A stretch of DNA of 23,802 nt. Source: Quadrisphaera sp. (GTDB lineage: Bacteria; Actinomycetota; Actinomycetes; Actinomycetales; Quadrisphaeraceae). This document shows, in pieces, positions 11,288 through 18,036 of the stretch. Made by a program: the position numbers and the translations under genes. The stretch's first letter is position 1. Every line of letters starts with the position of its first letter. The notes under the pieces were generated by a model. It saw nothing but the letters and a program-made list of their open reading frames with translations. It searched no databases and had not been told where the DNA came from. The DNA is taken from contig JARIBR010000070.1 of assembly GCA_029258695.1 (NCBI GenBank), positions 1 through 23,802 on the forward strand, given 5' to 3'.

Positions 11288-11911
11288 ATGAGCACGCGCG
11301 AGCCGGAGCCCGGCGCCCCCCGTCCCGAGGACCAGCCGCCCTACGGGCAGTCTCCCTCCGGCCAGGCCCCGTACGGCCAGACCCCGTCGGACCAGGCCCC
11401 GTACGGCCAGACCCCGTACGGCCAGACCCCGTCGGACCAGGCACCCTACGGAGAGGCCTCGCCCGGGCAGTCCCCCCACGGCGGGTCGCTCTACGGCGGG
11501 TCGCCCTACGGCGCCTCGGGCACGGCACCCTACGGCGGCGGCCCCGCCCAGGAGCGTCCTCGCAACGGTCTCGGGATCGCGGCGCTGGTCGTCGGCATCG
11601 CCGGGTTCGTCCTCGGGCTGATCCCCTTCTTCGGGATCATCGCGATCGTGCCGGGCATCGTGGCCATCGTCCTGGGCATCGTGGCCGTCCGGCGCGTGCG
11701 CCGACGGGTCGCCGACAACCGCGGCGTGTCCATCACCGGCCTGGTCTTCGGCGCCCTGGCCCTGGTGCTGAGCATCGTGTGGATCGTCGTCATCGTGGTG
11801 GCCCTCACCAGCGACACCGGTCAGAGCGCGATCGACTGCATCCAGCAGAACCAGACGGAGGCGGAGATCAACGAGTGCGTCGAGGACCTCACCGGCGTCC
11901 CGACGAGCTGA
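11288..11911 (+). CDS. DUF4190-type membrane protein with Pro-Tyr-Gly repeat N-terminus
   Basis: This 207-residue protein is unlike its neighbours in direction and composition. Residues 1-90 are a disordered Pro/Gln/Tyr/Gly region with repeated PYGQTP and PSDQA units. Residues 95-136 form a hydrophobic hairpin ([17 protein letters not shown], then [18 protein letters not shown]), followed by a basic loop [12 protein letters not shown] and a third membrane segment near 149-172. The short C-terminus has two cysteines (C184, C197) and many acidic residues. The layout matches the DUF4190 proteins common in Actinobacteria, whose function is not established. The ATG at 11288 was preferred over the GTG at 11279 because a TANNNT hexamer is positioned for it. 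The gene runs against the trp genes and ends 21 bases from the convergent HGxxPAAW-like gene. Confidence 0.85.
   Translation: MSTREPEPGAPRPEDQPPYGQSPSGQAPYGQTPSDQAPYGQTPYGQTPSDQAPYGEASPGQSPHGGSLYGGSPYGASGTAPYGGGPAQERPRNGLGIAALVVGIAGFVLGLIPFFGIIAIVPGIVAIVLGIVAVRRVRRRVADNRGVSITGLVFGALALVLSIVWIVVIVVALTSDTGQSAIDCIQQNQTEAEINECVEDLTGVPTS
11369..11443 (+). repeat. 15/30-base in-frame tandem repeats
   Basis: A 30-base unit (11369-11398) encoding [10 protein letters not shown] recurs almost exactly at 11414-11443, with a 15-base half unit encoding PYGQT between them (11399-11413). Weaker PYG-containing copies flank it. The near identity at DNA level points to recent duplication or slippage. Confidence 0.8.
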
Positions 11912-11915
11912 CCTG

Positions 11916-11933
11916 GCCGGTCAGCGCACCGGC
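11916..11933. terminator. Hairpin between convergent gene ends
   Basis: GCCGGT and ACCGGC form a perfect 6-bp stem over a 6-base loop in the 21-base gap between the DUF4190 gene (stop ends 11911) and the HGxxPAAW-like gene (stop begins at 11933). There is no T-tract, so terminator function in either direction is inferred from position. Confidence 0.35.
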
Positions 11934-12253
11934 TACTTCCCCCCTGCCACCGCCGAGTCCTGGGAGCGCCGCCCCATGACCAGGCCGACGAGCCCACCGA
12001 TCGGCATGAGGACCAGGCCGACGACCACGAGCCACACGATCGGGAAGAGCATCGCGATCGCCGCGACCAGGGCGCCCAGGGTCACGATGCCCACGCCCGT
12101 CCACGCCGCCGTCGAGTGGCCGTGGTTCTCGATGTCGCCGCCGATCTCCTCGCGGCGCGCGGCGACGGCGTCCTCGGAGGACGGCGCCATCGCCCGCTGG
12201 TCGGCGCGGCGGGTCGTGGGCTGGCCGGCGGGCTGGGGCGTCGCGGTGCTCAT
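11933..12253 (-). CDS. Small HGxxPAAW-family-like membrane protein
   Basis: This 106-residue protein has a polar N-terminus (1-43), the motif HGHSTAAW at residues 44-51, two hydrophobic segments (about 53-72 and 73-94) and a short basic tail. It matches the small actinobacterial family named for HGxxPAAW that lies in trp regions; its function is unknown. Here threonine replaces the motif proline. The ATG at 12253 begins MSTATPQPAG and is preceded by a CATGAT hexamer 6 bases upstream with no Shine-Dalgarno, suggesting its own leaderless promoter. The 81-base gap after the Trp membrane gene agrees with that. The frame continues upstream to 12325, but that extension is Arg/Pro-rich and unlikely to be coding. 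Confidence 0.85.
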   Translation of the reverse strand: MSTATPQPAGQPTTRRADQRAMAPSSEDAVAARREEIGGDIENHGHSTAAWTGVGIVTLGALVAAIAMLFPIVWLVVVGLVLMPIGGLVGLVMGRRSQDSAVAGGK

Positions 12254-12259
12254 GGCGCC

Positions 12260-12265
12260 ATCATG
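12260..12265 (-). promoter_or_regulatory. Candidate leaderless -10 element of the HGxxPAAW-like gene
   Basis: CATGAT (four of six matches to TATAAT) ends 6 bases before the ATG at 12253. It lies in the 81-base gap after the Trp-region membrane gene. Confidence 0.35.
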
Positions 12266-12334
12266 CCGTGCTCCCGGGCGGCGCCGCAGCCGGTGGACCG
12301 GGCCACGGCTCGGGCCCCGCAGCACGCCCCGGCC

Positions 12335-13099
12335 TCAGCGGGTGGGGTCCTGGCCGCCGCTCAGCTCGTCCCAGAGCCGGGGGGGAGCAGCGCGTCCGCC
12401 CTCCGGGTCGGTCGGGCTGCTCCACGGCTGCGCCCCGTCCGGCGCGGACGGGGCGTCATCGGAGCCGTGCTGGGGGGCGGGGTCGTCACCGCGCCCGGTG
12501 AGGTGGCCCTGACCGGCGGCCGGCTCCCGGTCGGCGACCCGCCCCTGACCGGTGGTCCGGTCCCGTCCGCTGCTCCGCTCCGGCGGCGGCAGGTCGCGCA
12601 CGTCCCGCTCGAAGCGCGCCGACGCCGTCCAGCGCCGCCCCACGACCGAGGACCAGGTGCCGGCGAGGACGAGGACGAGCGCAGGCACGAGCGTGGCGGG
12701 CGGGGCCCAGCCGGTCGTGACGTCCGTGGGCGCCGCGCTCGTGGTCCCTGCGGCCGACTCCGCGGCGGTGGCCAGCACCGACGCCGGGTCGAGGAGCACC
12801 GCGACCGTGGCCGCCGTGGCTCCCGCGCCGGCGAGGGTCAGCACCGCTGCGGCGCTGAGCAGCAGGAGACCCCGCGACGTCGACATGGCGATGGCGGCCG
12901 CTGCGGCGACGAGCGCGAGCGCCGGCACGAGCGGGGCGGCCTCGGTCCCGGTGACCACGAGCGGCTGGGCAGCCGTGGTCAGCGGGTCGGGGACGCTCGC
13001 GGTGACCCACGTCGCCGCCCCGAGCGCGAGGCAGGCGCCCGCCGCCGCGAGCGCGAGCAGCACCGTGGCGCCGCGCCCGAGGCGCCGACGGTGCCTCAC
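12335..13099 (-). CDS. Trp-region associated membrane protein (trp_oprn_chp family)
   Basis: This 254-residue protein is an Ala/Val/Leu-rich membrane protein. Four hydrophobic segments lie at about residues 11-33, 57-74, 77-102 and 135-153, with WVTA just after the first, followed by a polar C-terminal tail of about 100 residues rich in Asp, Arg, Gly and Pro. Its position directly after trpE, with a GTGA overlap (13096-13099), matches the conserved hypothetical membrane protein found next to trpE in many Actinobacteria. Its function is not known; a role in tryptophan or precursor transport is only a guess from context. The tail may be cytoplasmic and disordered. Confidence 0.9.
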   Translation of the reverse strand: MRHRRRLGRGATVLLALAAAGACLALGAATWVTASVPDPLTTAAQPLVVTGTEAAPLVPALALVAAAAAIAMSTSRGLLLLSAAAVLTLAGAGATAATVAVLLDPASVLATAAESAAGTTSAAPTDVTTGWAPPATLVPALVLVLAGTWSSVVGRRWTASARFERDVRDLPPPERSSGRDRTTGQGRVADREPAAGQGHLTGRGDDPAPQHGSDDAPSAPDGAQPWSSPTDPEGGRAAPPRLWDELSGGQDPTR

Positions 13100-14733
13100 G
13101 GTCGCGGCTCCGACGCCGCGCCGTCGGGGCCACCGGAGCCGGCCGCGTCGGTGGTACCGCCGGGTCCTGCCGGGCCGGTGAGCGGGCGCAGGGCGGCCGC
13201 GGTCGCGAGCGCCGCCAAGACCCCCTCGGCCTTCGCCCGCGTCTCCGCCTCCTCGGCGGCCGGCACCGAGTCGGCCACGACGCCGGCGCCGGCCTGGACG
13301 CGCGCGACGCCGCCGCGCAGGGTGGCCGAGCGGATGACGATGGCCATGTCCGCGTCACCCGCGAGGTCGAGGTATCCGGCGACGCCGCCGTAGAGGCCGC
13401 GGCGCACCGGCTCCAGCTCGTCGATCAGGGCCAGCGCCCTCGGCTTGGGCGCTCCGGACAGCGTGCCCGCGGGGAAGGTCGCGGTGAGCGCGTCGAAGGC
13501 GCTCCGGCCCTCGCGCAGCTGACCCGTGACGGTGGAGACGAGGTGCATCACGTGGCTGTAACGCCAGGTGGCCATGAGCTCGGTGACGTCGACGCTGCCC
13601 GCCTCGCACACCCGCGCGAGGTCGTTGCGGGCGAGGTCGACGAGCATGAGGTGCTCGGCGCGCTCCTTCTCGTCGGCGACCATCTCCGCGGCGAGGGCCT
13701 CGTCGGCCGCGGCGTCGGTGCCGCGCGGGCGGGTGCCGGCGATGGGGTGGGTCACCGCGCGGCGGCCGGTGACGGTGACCAGCGCCTCGGGCGAGGAGCC
13801 GACGAGGTCGTAGCGGGAGCCGTCGGGGGCGGGCAGGCGGAACAGGTACATGTAGGGGCTGGGGTTGCTCGCGCGCAGCGCCCGGTAGACGTCGAGGGCG
13901 TCGGCCTCGTTGTCGACCTCGAAGCGCTGGCTCGGCACCACCTGGAAGACCTCGCCCTCGACGATGGCCTCCTTGCCGGCCACCACCGCGGCCTCGTACT
14001 GCGCTGCGGTGGAGCTGCGACGGGGCTGCGGGCGCGTGACCTCGCCGAGCCCGGCGACGGTGGAGGCCGCCGGCTGCGCCAGGCGCGCAGCCATGGCGTC
14101 CAGGCGCGCGAGCGCCTCGGCGTGCGCCTCGTCCACGCGCTCGTCGCTGCCGTCGGCGTTCACGGCGTTGGCGACGAGCATCACGGTGGCGTCGCGGTGG
14201 TCGACGACGGCGAGGTCGGTGGCCAGGCACAGCGCCAGCTCGGGCAGCTCGGCCACCTGCCCGGCCTCCGGGGGATGCTCGAGGCGCTCGAGACGGCGCA
14301 CGACGTCCCAGCCGAGGGTGCCGACCAGGCCGCCGGTCAGCGGCGGCAGGCCCTCGATGCGCTCGGTGGCGAGCACCTCCAGGGTGGTGCGCACGGCCAC
14401 GAGGGGGTCACCGTCGATGGGGACGCCCACCGGGGGGTCGCCGATCCAGCACGCCTGCCCGTCGCGCTCGGTCAGCACCGCCGCGGAGCCGGCCCCGATG
14501 ATCGAGTACCGCGACCACACCCCCGCGTGGTCGGCGCTCTCGAGGAGGAACGTGCCGGTCGCCGTCCCCGCGAGACGGCGGTAGAGGCCGACGGGGGTCT
14601 CGGCGTCGGCGAGCAGGCGGCGCACGACGGGGACCACGCGGTGGTCGGCCGCCAGGGTCCGGAAGGTCTCCAGGTCCGGCCAGGTGGCGCCCAGGCCCAG
14701 GCCCGCGGCGCTGGGGGTGCTCGGACCGGTCAC
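13096..14733 (-). CDS. trpE: Anthranilate synthase component I
   Basis: TrpE converts chorismate to anthranilate using ammonia, normally supplied by TrpG, and is the first committed step of tryptophan synthesis. The 545-residue product has the LLES element at residues 63-66, which in known enzymes binds tryptophan for feedback inhibition. It also has the chorismate-binding domain blocks GSSPEALV near 311, [40 protein letters not shown] and GAGVVADS near 482. About 35 C-terminal residues are a Gly/Pro/Ala tail. The start GTG at 14733 overlaps the hisI stop by GTGA. No trpG lies nearby, so the glutaminase subunit must be encoded elsewhere. It forms an operon with hisI and the Trp membrane protein. 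Confidence 0.97.
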   Translation of the reverse strand: MTGPSTPSAAGLGLGATWPDLETFRTLAADHRVVPVVRRLLADAETPVGLYRRLAGTATGTFLLESADHAGVWSRYSIIGAGSAAVLTERDGQACWIGDPPVGVPIDGDPLVAVRTTLEVLATERIEGLPPLTGGLVGTLGWDVVRRLERLEHPPEAGQVAELPELALCLATDLAVVDHRDATVMLVANAVNADGSDERVDEAHAEALARLDAMAARLAQPAASTVAGLGEVTRPQPRRSSTAAQYEAAVVAGKEAIVEGEVFQVVPSQRFEVDNEADALDVYRALRASNPSPYMYLFRLPAPDGSRYDLVGSSPEALVTVTGRRAVTHPIAGTRPRGTDAAADEALAAEMVADEKERAEHLMLVDLARNDLARVCEAGSVDVTELMATWRYSHVMHLVSTVTGQLREGRSAFDALTATFPAGTLSGAPKPRALALIDELEPVRRGLYGGVAGYLDLAGDADMAIVIRSATLRGGVARVQAGAGVVADSVPAAEEAETRAKAEGVLAALATAAALRPLTGPAGPGGTTDAAGSGGPDGAASEPRP

Positions 14734-15104
14734 GGCGTGACCTGGGCGTCGGCCGGCGCCGCCACGGACAGCTCGCGCCCCTCGAAGCAGGTGCGGGCGC
14801 CGGTGTGGCACGCCGGCCCGCTCTGGTGCACGCGCACCAGCACCGCGTCACCGTCGCAGTCCAGCGCCACCGAGACCACGCGCTGGACGTTCCCGGAGGT
14901 ATCGCCCTTGCGCCACGGCTCGCCCCGGCTCCGGCTGAAGTACCAGGCGCGCCCGGTGCTCAGCGTGCGCGCGAGGGCGTCGTCGTCCATCCACGCCACC
15001 ATGAGGACCTCCGAGGTGGTGTCCTCGACGACCACCGCGCACACCAGCCCCGCCGCGTCCCTCTTCAGCTGCGCGGCGACGTCAGGATCCAGCAGGCTCG
15101 GCAC
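14730..15104 (-). CDS. hisI: Phosphoribosyl-AMP cyclohydrolase
   Basis: HisI opens the adenine ring of phosphoribosyl-AMP, the third step of histidine synthesis. This is the single-domain form (124 residues) without the HisE pyrophosphohydrolase. The metal-binding blocks are visible: LMVAWMD near 34-40, [19 protein letters not shown] near 54-72, DCDGD at 82-86, and [12 protein letters not shown] with C99, H100 and C106. The start GTG at 15104 is chosen because a CAGACT hexamer lies 6 bases before it; GTG at 15119 would add five residues. Neither has a good Shine-Dalgarno. The gene begins a minus-strand operon with trpE and is divergent from the lipase gene. Confidence 0.95.
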   Translation of the reverse strand: MPSLLDPDVAAQLKRDAAGLVCAVVVEDTTSEVLMVAWMDDDALARTLSTGRAWYFSRSRGEPWRKGDTSGNVQRVVSVALDCDGDAVLVRVHQSGPACHTGARTCFEGRELSVAAPADAQVTP

Positions 15105-15110
15105 CGCGCC

Positions 15111-15116
15111 AGTCTG
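15111..15116 (-). promoter_or_regulatory. Candidate leaderless -10 element of hisI
   Basis: CAGACT keeps the two most conserved -10 positions (A2 and T6) and ends 6 bases before the GTG at 15104. No TANNNT hexamer exists elsewhere in the 91-base hisI-lipase gap. Confidence 0.3.
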
Positions 15117-15183
15117 CACCGACGAGGTGCCGTGCCCGCGCGGGCTCCCGCGCCGGCTCCACCCGTCGCGGCGGCGGCGCTGG

Positions 15184-15189
15184 GAGACT
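15184..15189 (+). promoter_or_regulatory. Candidate -10 element or ribosome binding site of the lipase gene
   Basis: GAGACT (A2 and T6 of the -10 pattern) ends 6 bases before GTG 15196. It overlaps GGGAG (15182-15186), which could equally be a Shine-Dalgarno sequence 9 bases from the start. The two readings cannot both apply to one transcript. Confidence 0.25.
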
Positions 15190-15195
15190 CTGCCC

Positions 15196-16011
15196 GTGCC
15201 CCCCGCCCGTGCCCGAGCGCTGATCGCCCTCGGGCTCGCGGCAGTGGCCGCCGTGGTCATCGCGGTGGTGCTCCTGCGCCCGTCGGCGCCGCCTGCACCG
15301 ACGGTGGACCCCGCCGCCGCAGGACCGGTGCTCCTGGTGCCGGGCTACGGCGGGACCACCCGGTCGCTGGAGCCCCTGGCCCGCGCGCTGCGCGCGCAGG
15401 GGCGCGCCGCCGTGGTGGTCGGGGGGCTCGGCGAGGACTCCGGCAGCCTGGAGGACCAGGCGCAGCGCCTCGACGACACCGCCCGCGCGGTCCTCGACGA
15501 CGGCGCGCCGTCGCTCGACGTCGTGGGCTACTCCGCCGGCGGGGTCCTCGCCCGCGTGTGGCTGGCCGGGCCGGGGGCGGACGTGCCGGTGCGCCGCGTC
15601 GTCACCCTGGGCTCCCCGCACCACGGCAGCGACCTGGCGTCGCTCGCGGACGCCGGGGCGCCCGGCTCCTGCTCGACGGCGTGCCGTCAGCTGGCCCCCG
15701 GCTCGGACCTGCTGCGCTCGCTGCCGCCGACGCCGGGGTCGCCGTCGTGGACGAGCGTGCGCTCGAGCGCCGACGAGGTGGTCACCCCGGCGTCGACGTC
15801 CGTGCTGCGCGGCGCCCTCGACGTCAAGCTCCAGGCGGTGTGCCGCGCCTCCGACGTCGACCACGCGGGCCTGGCGCGCAGCCCGCTGGCGGTCGCCCTG
15901 GTCGTCGCCGCGCTCGGCGGGCCCGGCGGGACGGGCGAGGCGTGGACGCAGGCACCGCCGGCGTCCTCCTGCGAGCGCCTCGTCGCGGCGGGGGACGCGA
16001 TGCTGGGGTGA
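15196..16011 (+). CDS. Exported alpha/beta-hydrolase, lipase/esterase family
   Basis: This 271-residue protein begins with a basic N-terminus and one hydrophobic segment (about residues 9-27), a signal peptide or membrane anchor, so the enzyme likely acts outside the membrane. The alpha/beta-hydrolase core shows an oxyanion-loop motif [11 protein letters not shown] near 48-58, the nucleophile elbow GYSAGG (S113), [10 protein letters not shown] near 137-146, a probable acid in SSADEVVTP (D193) and a probable base in DVDHAGL (H223). Four cysteines (C159, C163, C216, C259) could form two disulfides. This resembles actinobacterial secreted lipases; the substrate cannot be read from sequence. GTG 15196 was chosen because it starts the signal sequence. 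It is divergent from hisI and convergent with the ABC permease gene. Confidence 0.9.
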   Translation: MPPARARALIALGLAAVAAVVIAVVLLRPSAPPAPTVDPAAAGPVLLVPGYGGTTRSLEPLARALRAQGRAAVVVGGLGEDSGSLEDQAQRLDDTARAVLDDGAPSLDVVGYSAGGVLARVWLAGPGADVPVRRVVTLGSPHHGSDLASLADAGAPGSCSTACRQLAPGSDLLRSLPPTPGSPSWTSVRSSADEVVTPASTSVLRGALDVKLQAVCRASDVDHAGLARSPLAVALVVAALGGPGGTGEAWTQAPPASSCERLVAAGDAMLG

Positions 16012-16032
16012 GACGACCGACCCGCGCTCCGT

Positions 16033-16062
16033 GGCCGCAGGGACGCGCGGCTCCCGGCGGCC
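16033..16062. terminator. Hairpin between convergent lipase and ABC permease genes
   Basis: An outer 6-bp stem (GGCCGC 16033-16038 with GCGGCC 16057-16062), one A-G mismatch and an inner 4-bp stem (GGGA with TCCC) enclose an 8-base loop. It lies in the middle of the 76-base convergent gap (16012-16087). No T-tract is present; a two-way terminator is inferred from position. Confidence 0.4.
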
Positions 16063-16087
16063 GTCGCGGGGCTCTGCGGCGGGCGGA

Positions 16088-16978
16088 TCAGCTGGTGACG
16101 TCCTTGGTGGTGAACGTCGCCCACGCCGAACCGAGGAGGACCGCGACGTACCCGAGCTGGACGACCAGGCCGGCGCGCACGTCGGTCCAGAGGATGGGGT
16201 CGCGGAACAGGTCCACCCAGGAGAGCCAGTAGCGGGTGGGCAGGAGGTCGCGCACGGCGTCGGCGGAGTCCAGCCCCACGAGCACGCTCGAGCCGACGAT
16301 GAGCGCGAGACCCCCGAGGGCCGCGGCCAGCGGGGAGTCCGTCAGCGTGGAGAGCAGCAGCGCGAGGGCCGCGACACCCATCATCGAGACGGACAGGTAG
16401 CCGATCACCAGGACGGTGCGCCACAGGAGGTCCTCGGGGCTCAGTCCTGTGCCGGAGACGGTCGTCGAGGCCAGGGACAGCTCGGTGGGGGCGTTGCCGA
16501 GCAGCGCGGTGCCGGTGACGTAGGCGGTGGCGGCCACGGCGAGGACGGCCGTGGTGGTGAAGGCGAGCACGGCGACGAGCTTGGCGACGAGCAGCCGCGT
16601 CCGGCTGACCGGGCGCAGCAGCAGGTAGCGCAGCGTGCCGTTCACCGCCTCCCCCGCGATGGCGTCGCCGGCGACGACGCACACCGCGACGGGCAGGAAC
16701 ACCGGGAGGATCAACCCGAGGGCCGCGGCCGGGTACAGGGCGCCGTTGCCCAGGACCGCGGAGAGGAACGTCGGTCCCTGCCCGGGGCGCGGCGCCAGCT
16801 CGGTGACGGACAGGAAGACCGCGACCACCGACGGGAGCAGGCACAGCAGGCCGATCGTCACCCACGTGCGCGGGCGCAGCGCCAGCTTGCGGAGCTCGAC
16901 GAGGGTCACGGCGAGCAGCGGCAGGCTCACCCCGGGCCGTCGCGCCGGGGTGCCCGGTGGCGGGGCGGCCCGGCTCAC
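16088..16978 (-). CDS. ABC-2 type transporter permease
   Basis: This 296-residue protein has about six hydrophobic segments and the ABC-2 hallmark GDAIAGEAVNGTLRYLLLRP with following SRTRLLVAKL at about residues 104-135, typical of single-polypeptide permeases paired with a separate ATPase. Segments lie roughly at 40-58, 84-103, 132-155, 185-205, 215-235 and 270-288. The start GTG at 16978 overlaps the ATPase stop by GTGA, so the two are probably made together. It is the last gene of a three-gene operon with an exported LolA/RseB-like protein. The substrate is unknown; multidrug, lipid or envelope-component export are all possible. Confidence 0.92.
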   Translation of the reverse strand: MSRAAPPPGTPARRPGVSLPLLAVTLVELRKLALRPRTWVTIGLLCLLPSVVAVFLSVTELAPRPGQGPTFLSAVLGNGALYPAAALGLILPVFLPVAVCVVAGDAIAGEAVNGTLRYLLLRPVSRTRLLVAKLVAVLAFTTTAVLAVAATAYVTGTALLGNAPTELSLASTTVSGTGLSPEDLLWRTVLVIGYLSVSMMGVAALALLLSTLTDSPLAAALGGLALIVGSSVLVGLDSADAVRDLLPTRYWLSWVDLFRDPILWTDVRAGLVVQLGYVAVLLGSAWATFTTKDVTS

Positions 16979-18036
16979 CGCTGGCCCACCGCGCGGGTGC
17001 GCGCCAGGACCACGTCCTCGAGGGTCGCGCGCTCCGGGACCGCCTCGTGCACGGCGACCCCGTCGCGCACCAGCGCGGCCACGACGTCGGAGAGCCGCGC
17101 GCCGGTGGCGCCGGGCTGCTGCGGGGTCACGACGAGGCGGTCGTCGTCGACGCTGACGTCCACGCGGGCGCCCAGATCGGCCGCGACGCGCGGCTCGCGC
17201 AGCAGGTCGGCCGCGGCCCCCGGGGCGTCGACGCGCAGCAGCAGGCGGCCGGTGGGGGCGCGCAGGTCGGCGACGTCACCGACCACGGCGAGGGCGCCGC
17301 GGTCCATGACGCCGACGCGGGTGCACAGCTCCTCGACCTCGGCGAGCAGGTGGCTGGAGAGGAAGAGCGTGGCGCCGTCGGCGTTGAGCTCCAGCAGCAG
17401 GTCCGTGACCGCGCGGATCCCCTGCGGGTCGAGCCCGTTGGTCGGCTCGTCGAGGACCAGCAGGCGCGGGCGGCGCACGAGCGTGGCGGCGAGGCCGAGC
17501 CGCTGGCGCATCCCCAGGGAGAAGGAGCCCACGCGCCGGCGCCCCACCTGGTCCAGGCCGACGGCCTCCAGGGCGGTGCCCACCCGGGCCCTGCGGCTGC
17601 GCCGTCCCCGCTGCCCGGCCGGGCCGGGGGCGGTGGCGTCGAGCAGCGTGAGGTTGCCGCGCGCGGACAGGTGGGGGTAGGCCGCGACCTGCTCGACCAG
17701 CGCTCCGACGTCGCCGAGGACGCCCGGCAGGTCGCCCGGGACGCGCCCGCCGAGCAGCCACGCCCGGCCCGACGTCGGCAGCACCAGGCCCAGCATCATC
17801 CGTACCGTCGTGGTCTTGCCCGATCCGTTGGGCCCCAGGAAGCCGAACCGCTCCCCCTGCGCGACGTCGAGGTCGAGGTCGCGCACCGCGGTGACGCCCC
17901 CGCGCGAGGAGCCGAAGCGCTTGGTGAGCCCGCACAGGGCCACGGCCGAGCCCGGCGGCGGCGCGTCGTCATCGTGCGCGGCGGCGCGGCGCTGCTCCTC
18001 GTCGAGGTCGGCGTGGTCGTCGAGATCGGCGCTCAC
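16975..18036 (-). CDS. ABC transporter ATP-binding protein
   Basis: This 353-residue ATPase has Walker A GPNGSGKTTT at residues 68-77, a Q-loop glutamine in LVEQVAAY near 116, a degenerate signature FSLGMRQRLGLA at 172-183, Walker B RLLVLDEPTNGLDP at 191-204 and H-loop SSHLL near 227-231. The signature reads SLGMRQ rather than LSGGQ, as is usual in ABC-2 drug and antibiotic export ATPases of Actinobacteria. An acidic, His-containing N-terminal 28 residues and a C-terminal accessory domain (about 260-353) flank the core. The start GTG at 18036 overlaps the upstream gene by GTGA. It energises the permease downstream. Confidence 0.95.
   Translation of the reverse strand: MSADLDDHADLDEEQRRAAAHDDDAPPPGSAVALCGLTKRFGSSRGGVTAVRDLDLDVAQGERFGFLGPNGSGKTTTVRMMLGLVLPTSGRAWLLGGRVPGDLPGVLGDVGALVEQVAAYPHLSARGNLTLLDATAPGPAGQRGRRSRRARVGTALEAVGLDQVGRRRVGSFSLGMRQRLGLAATLVRRPRLLVLDEPTNGLDPQGIRAVTDLLLELNADGATLFLSSHLLAEVEELCTRVGVMDRGALAVVGDVADLRAPTGRLLLRVDAPGAAADLLREPRVAADLGARVDVSVDDDRLVVTPQQPGATGARLSDVVAALVRDGVAVHEAVPERATLEDVVLARTRAVGQR

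Noticed and set aside
11065..11295. Small minus-strand frame in the trpC leader as a possible trp leader peptide
   Set aside because: Its product contains no tryptophan codons and no tandem Trp codons exist in the region, so it cannot act as a classical attenuation peptide.
13543..15195. Long upstream extension of the lipase reading frame
   Set aside because: It runs antisense through trpE and hisI. The signal peptide begins at GTG 15196 with GGGAG upstream.
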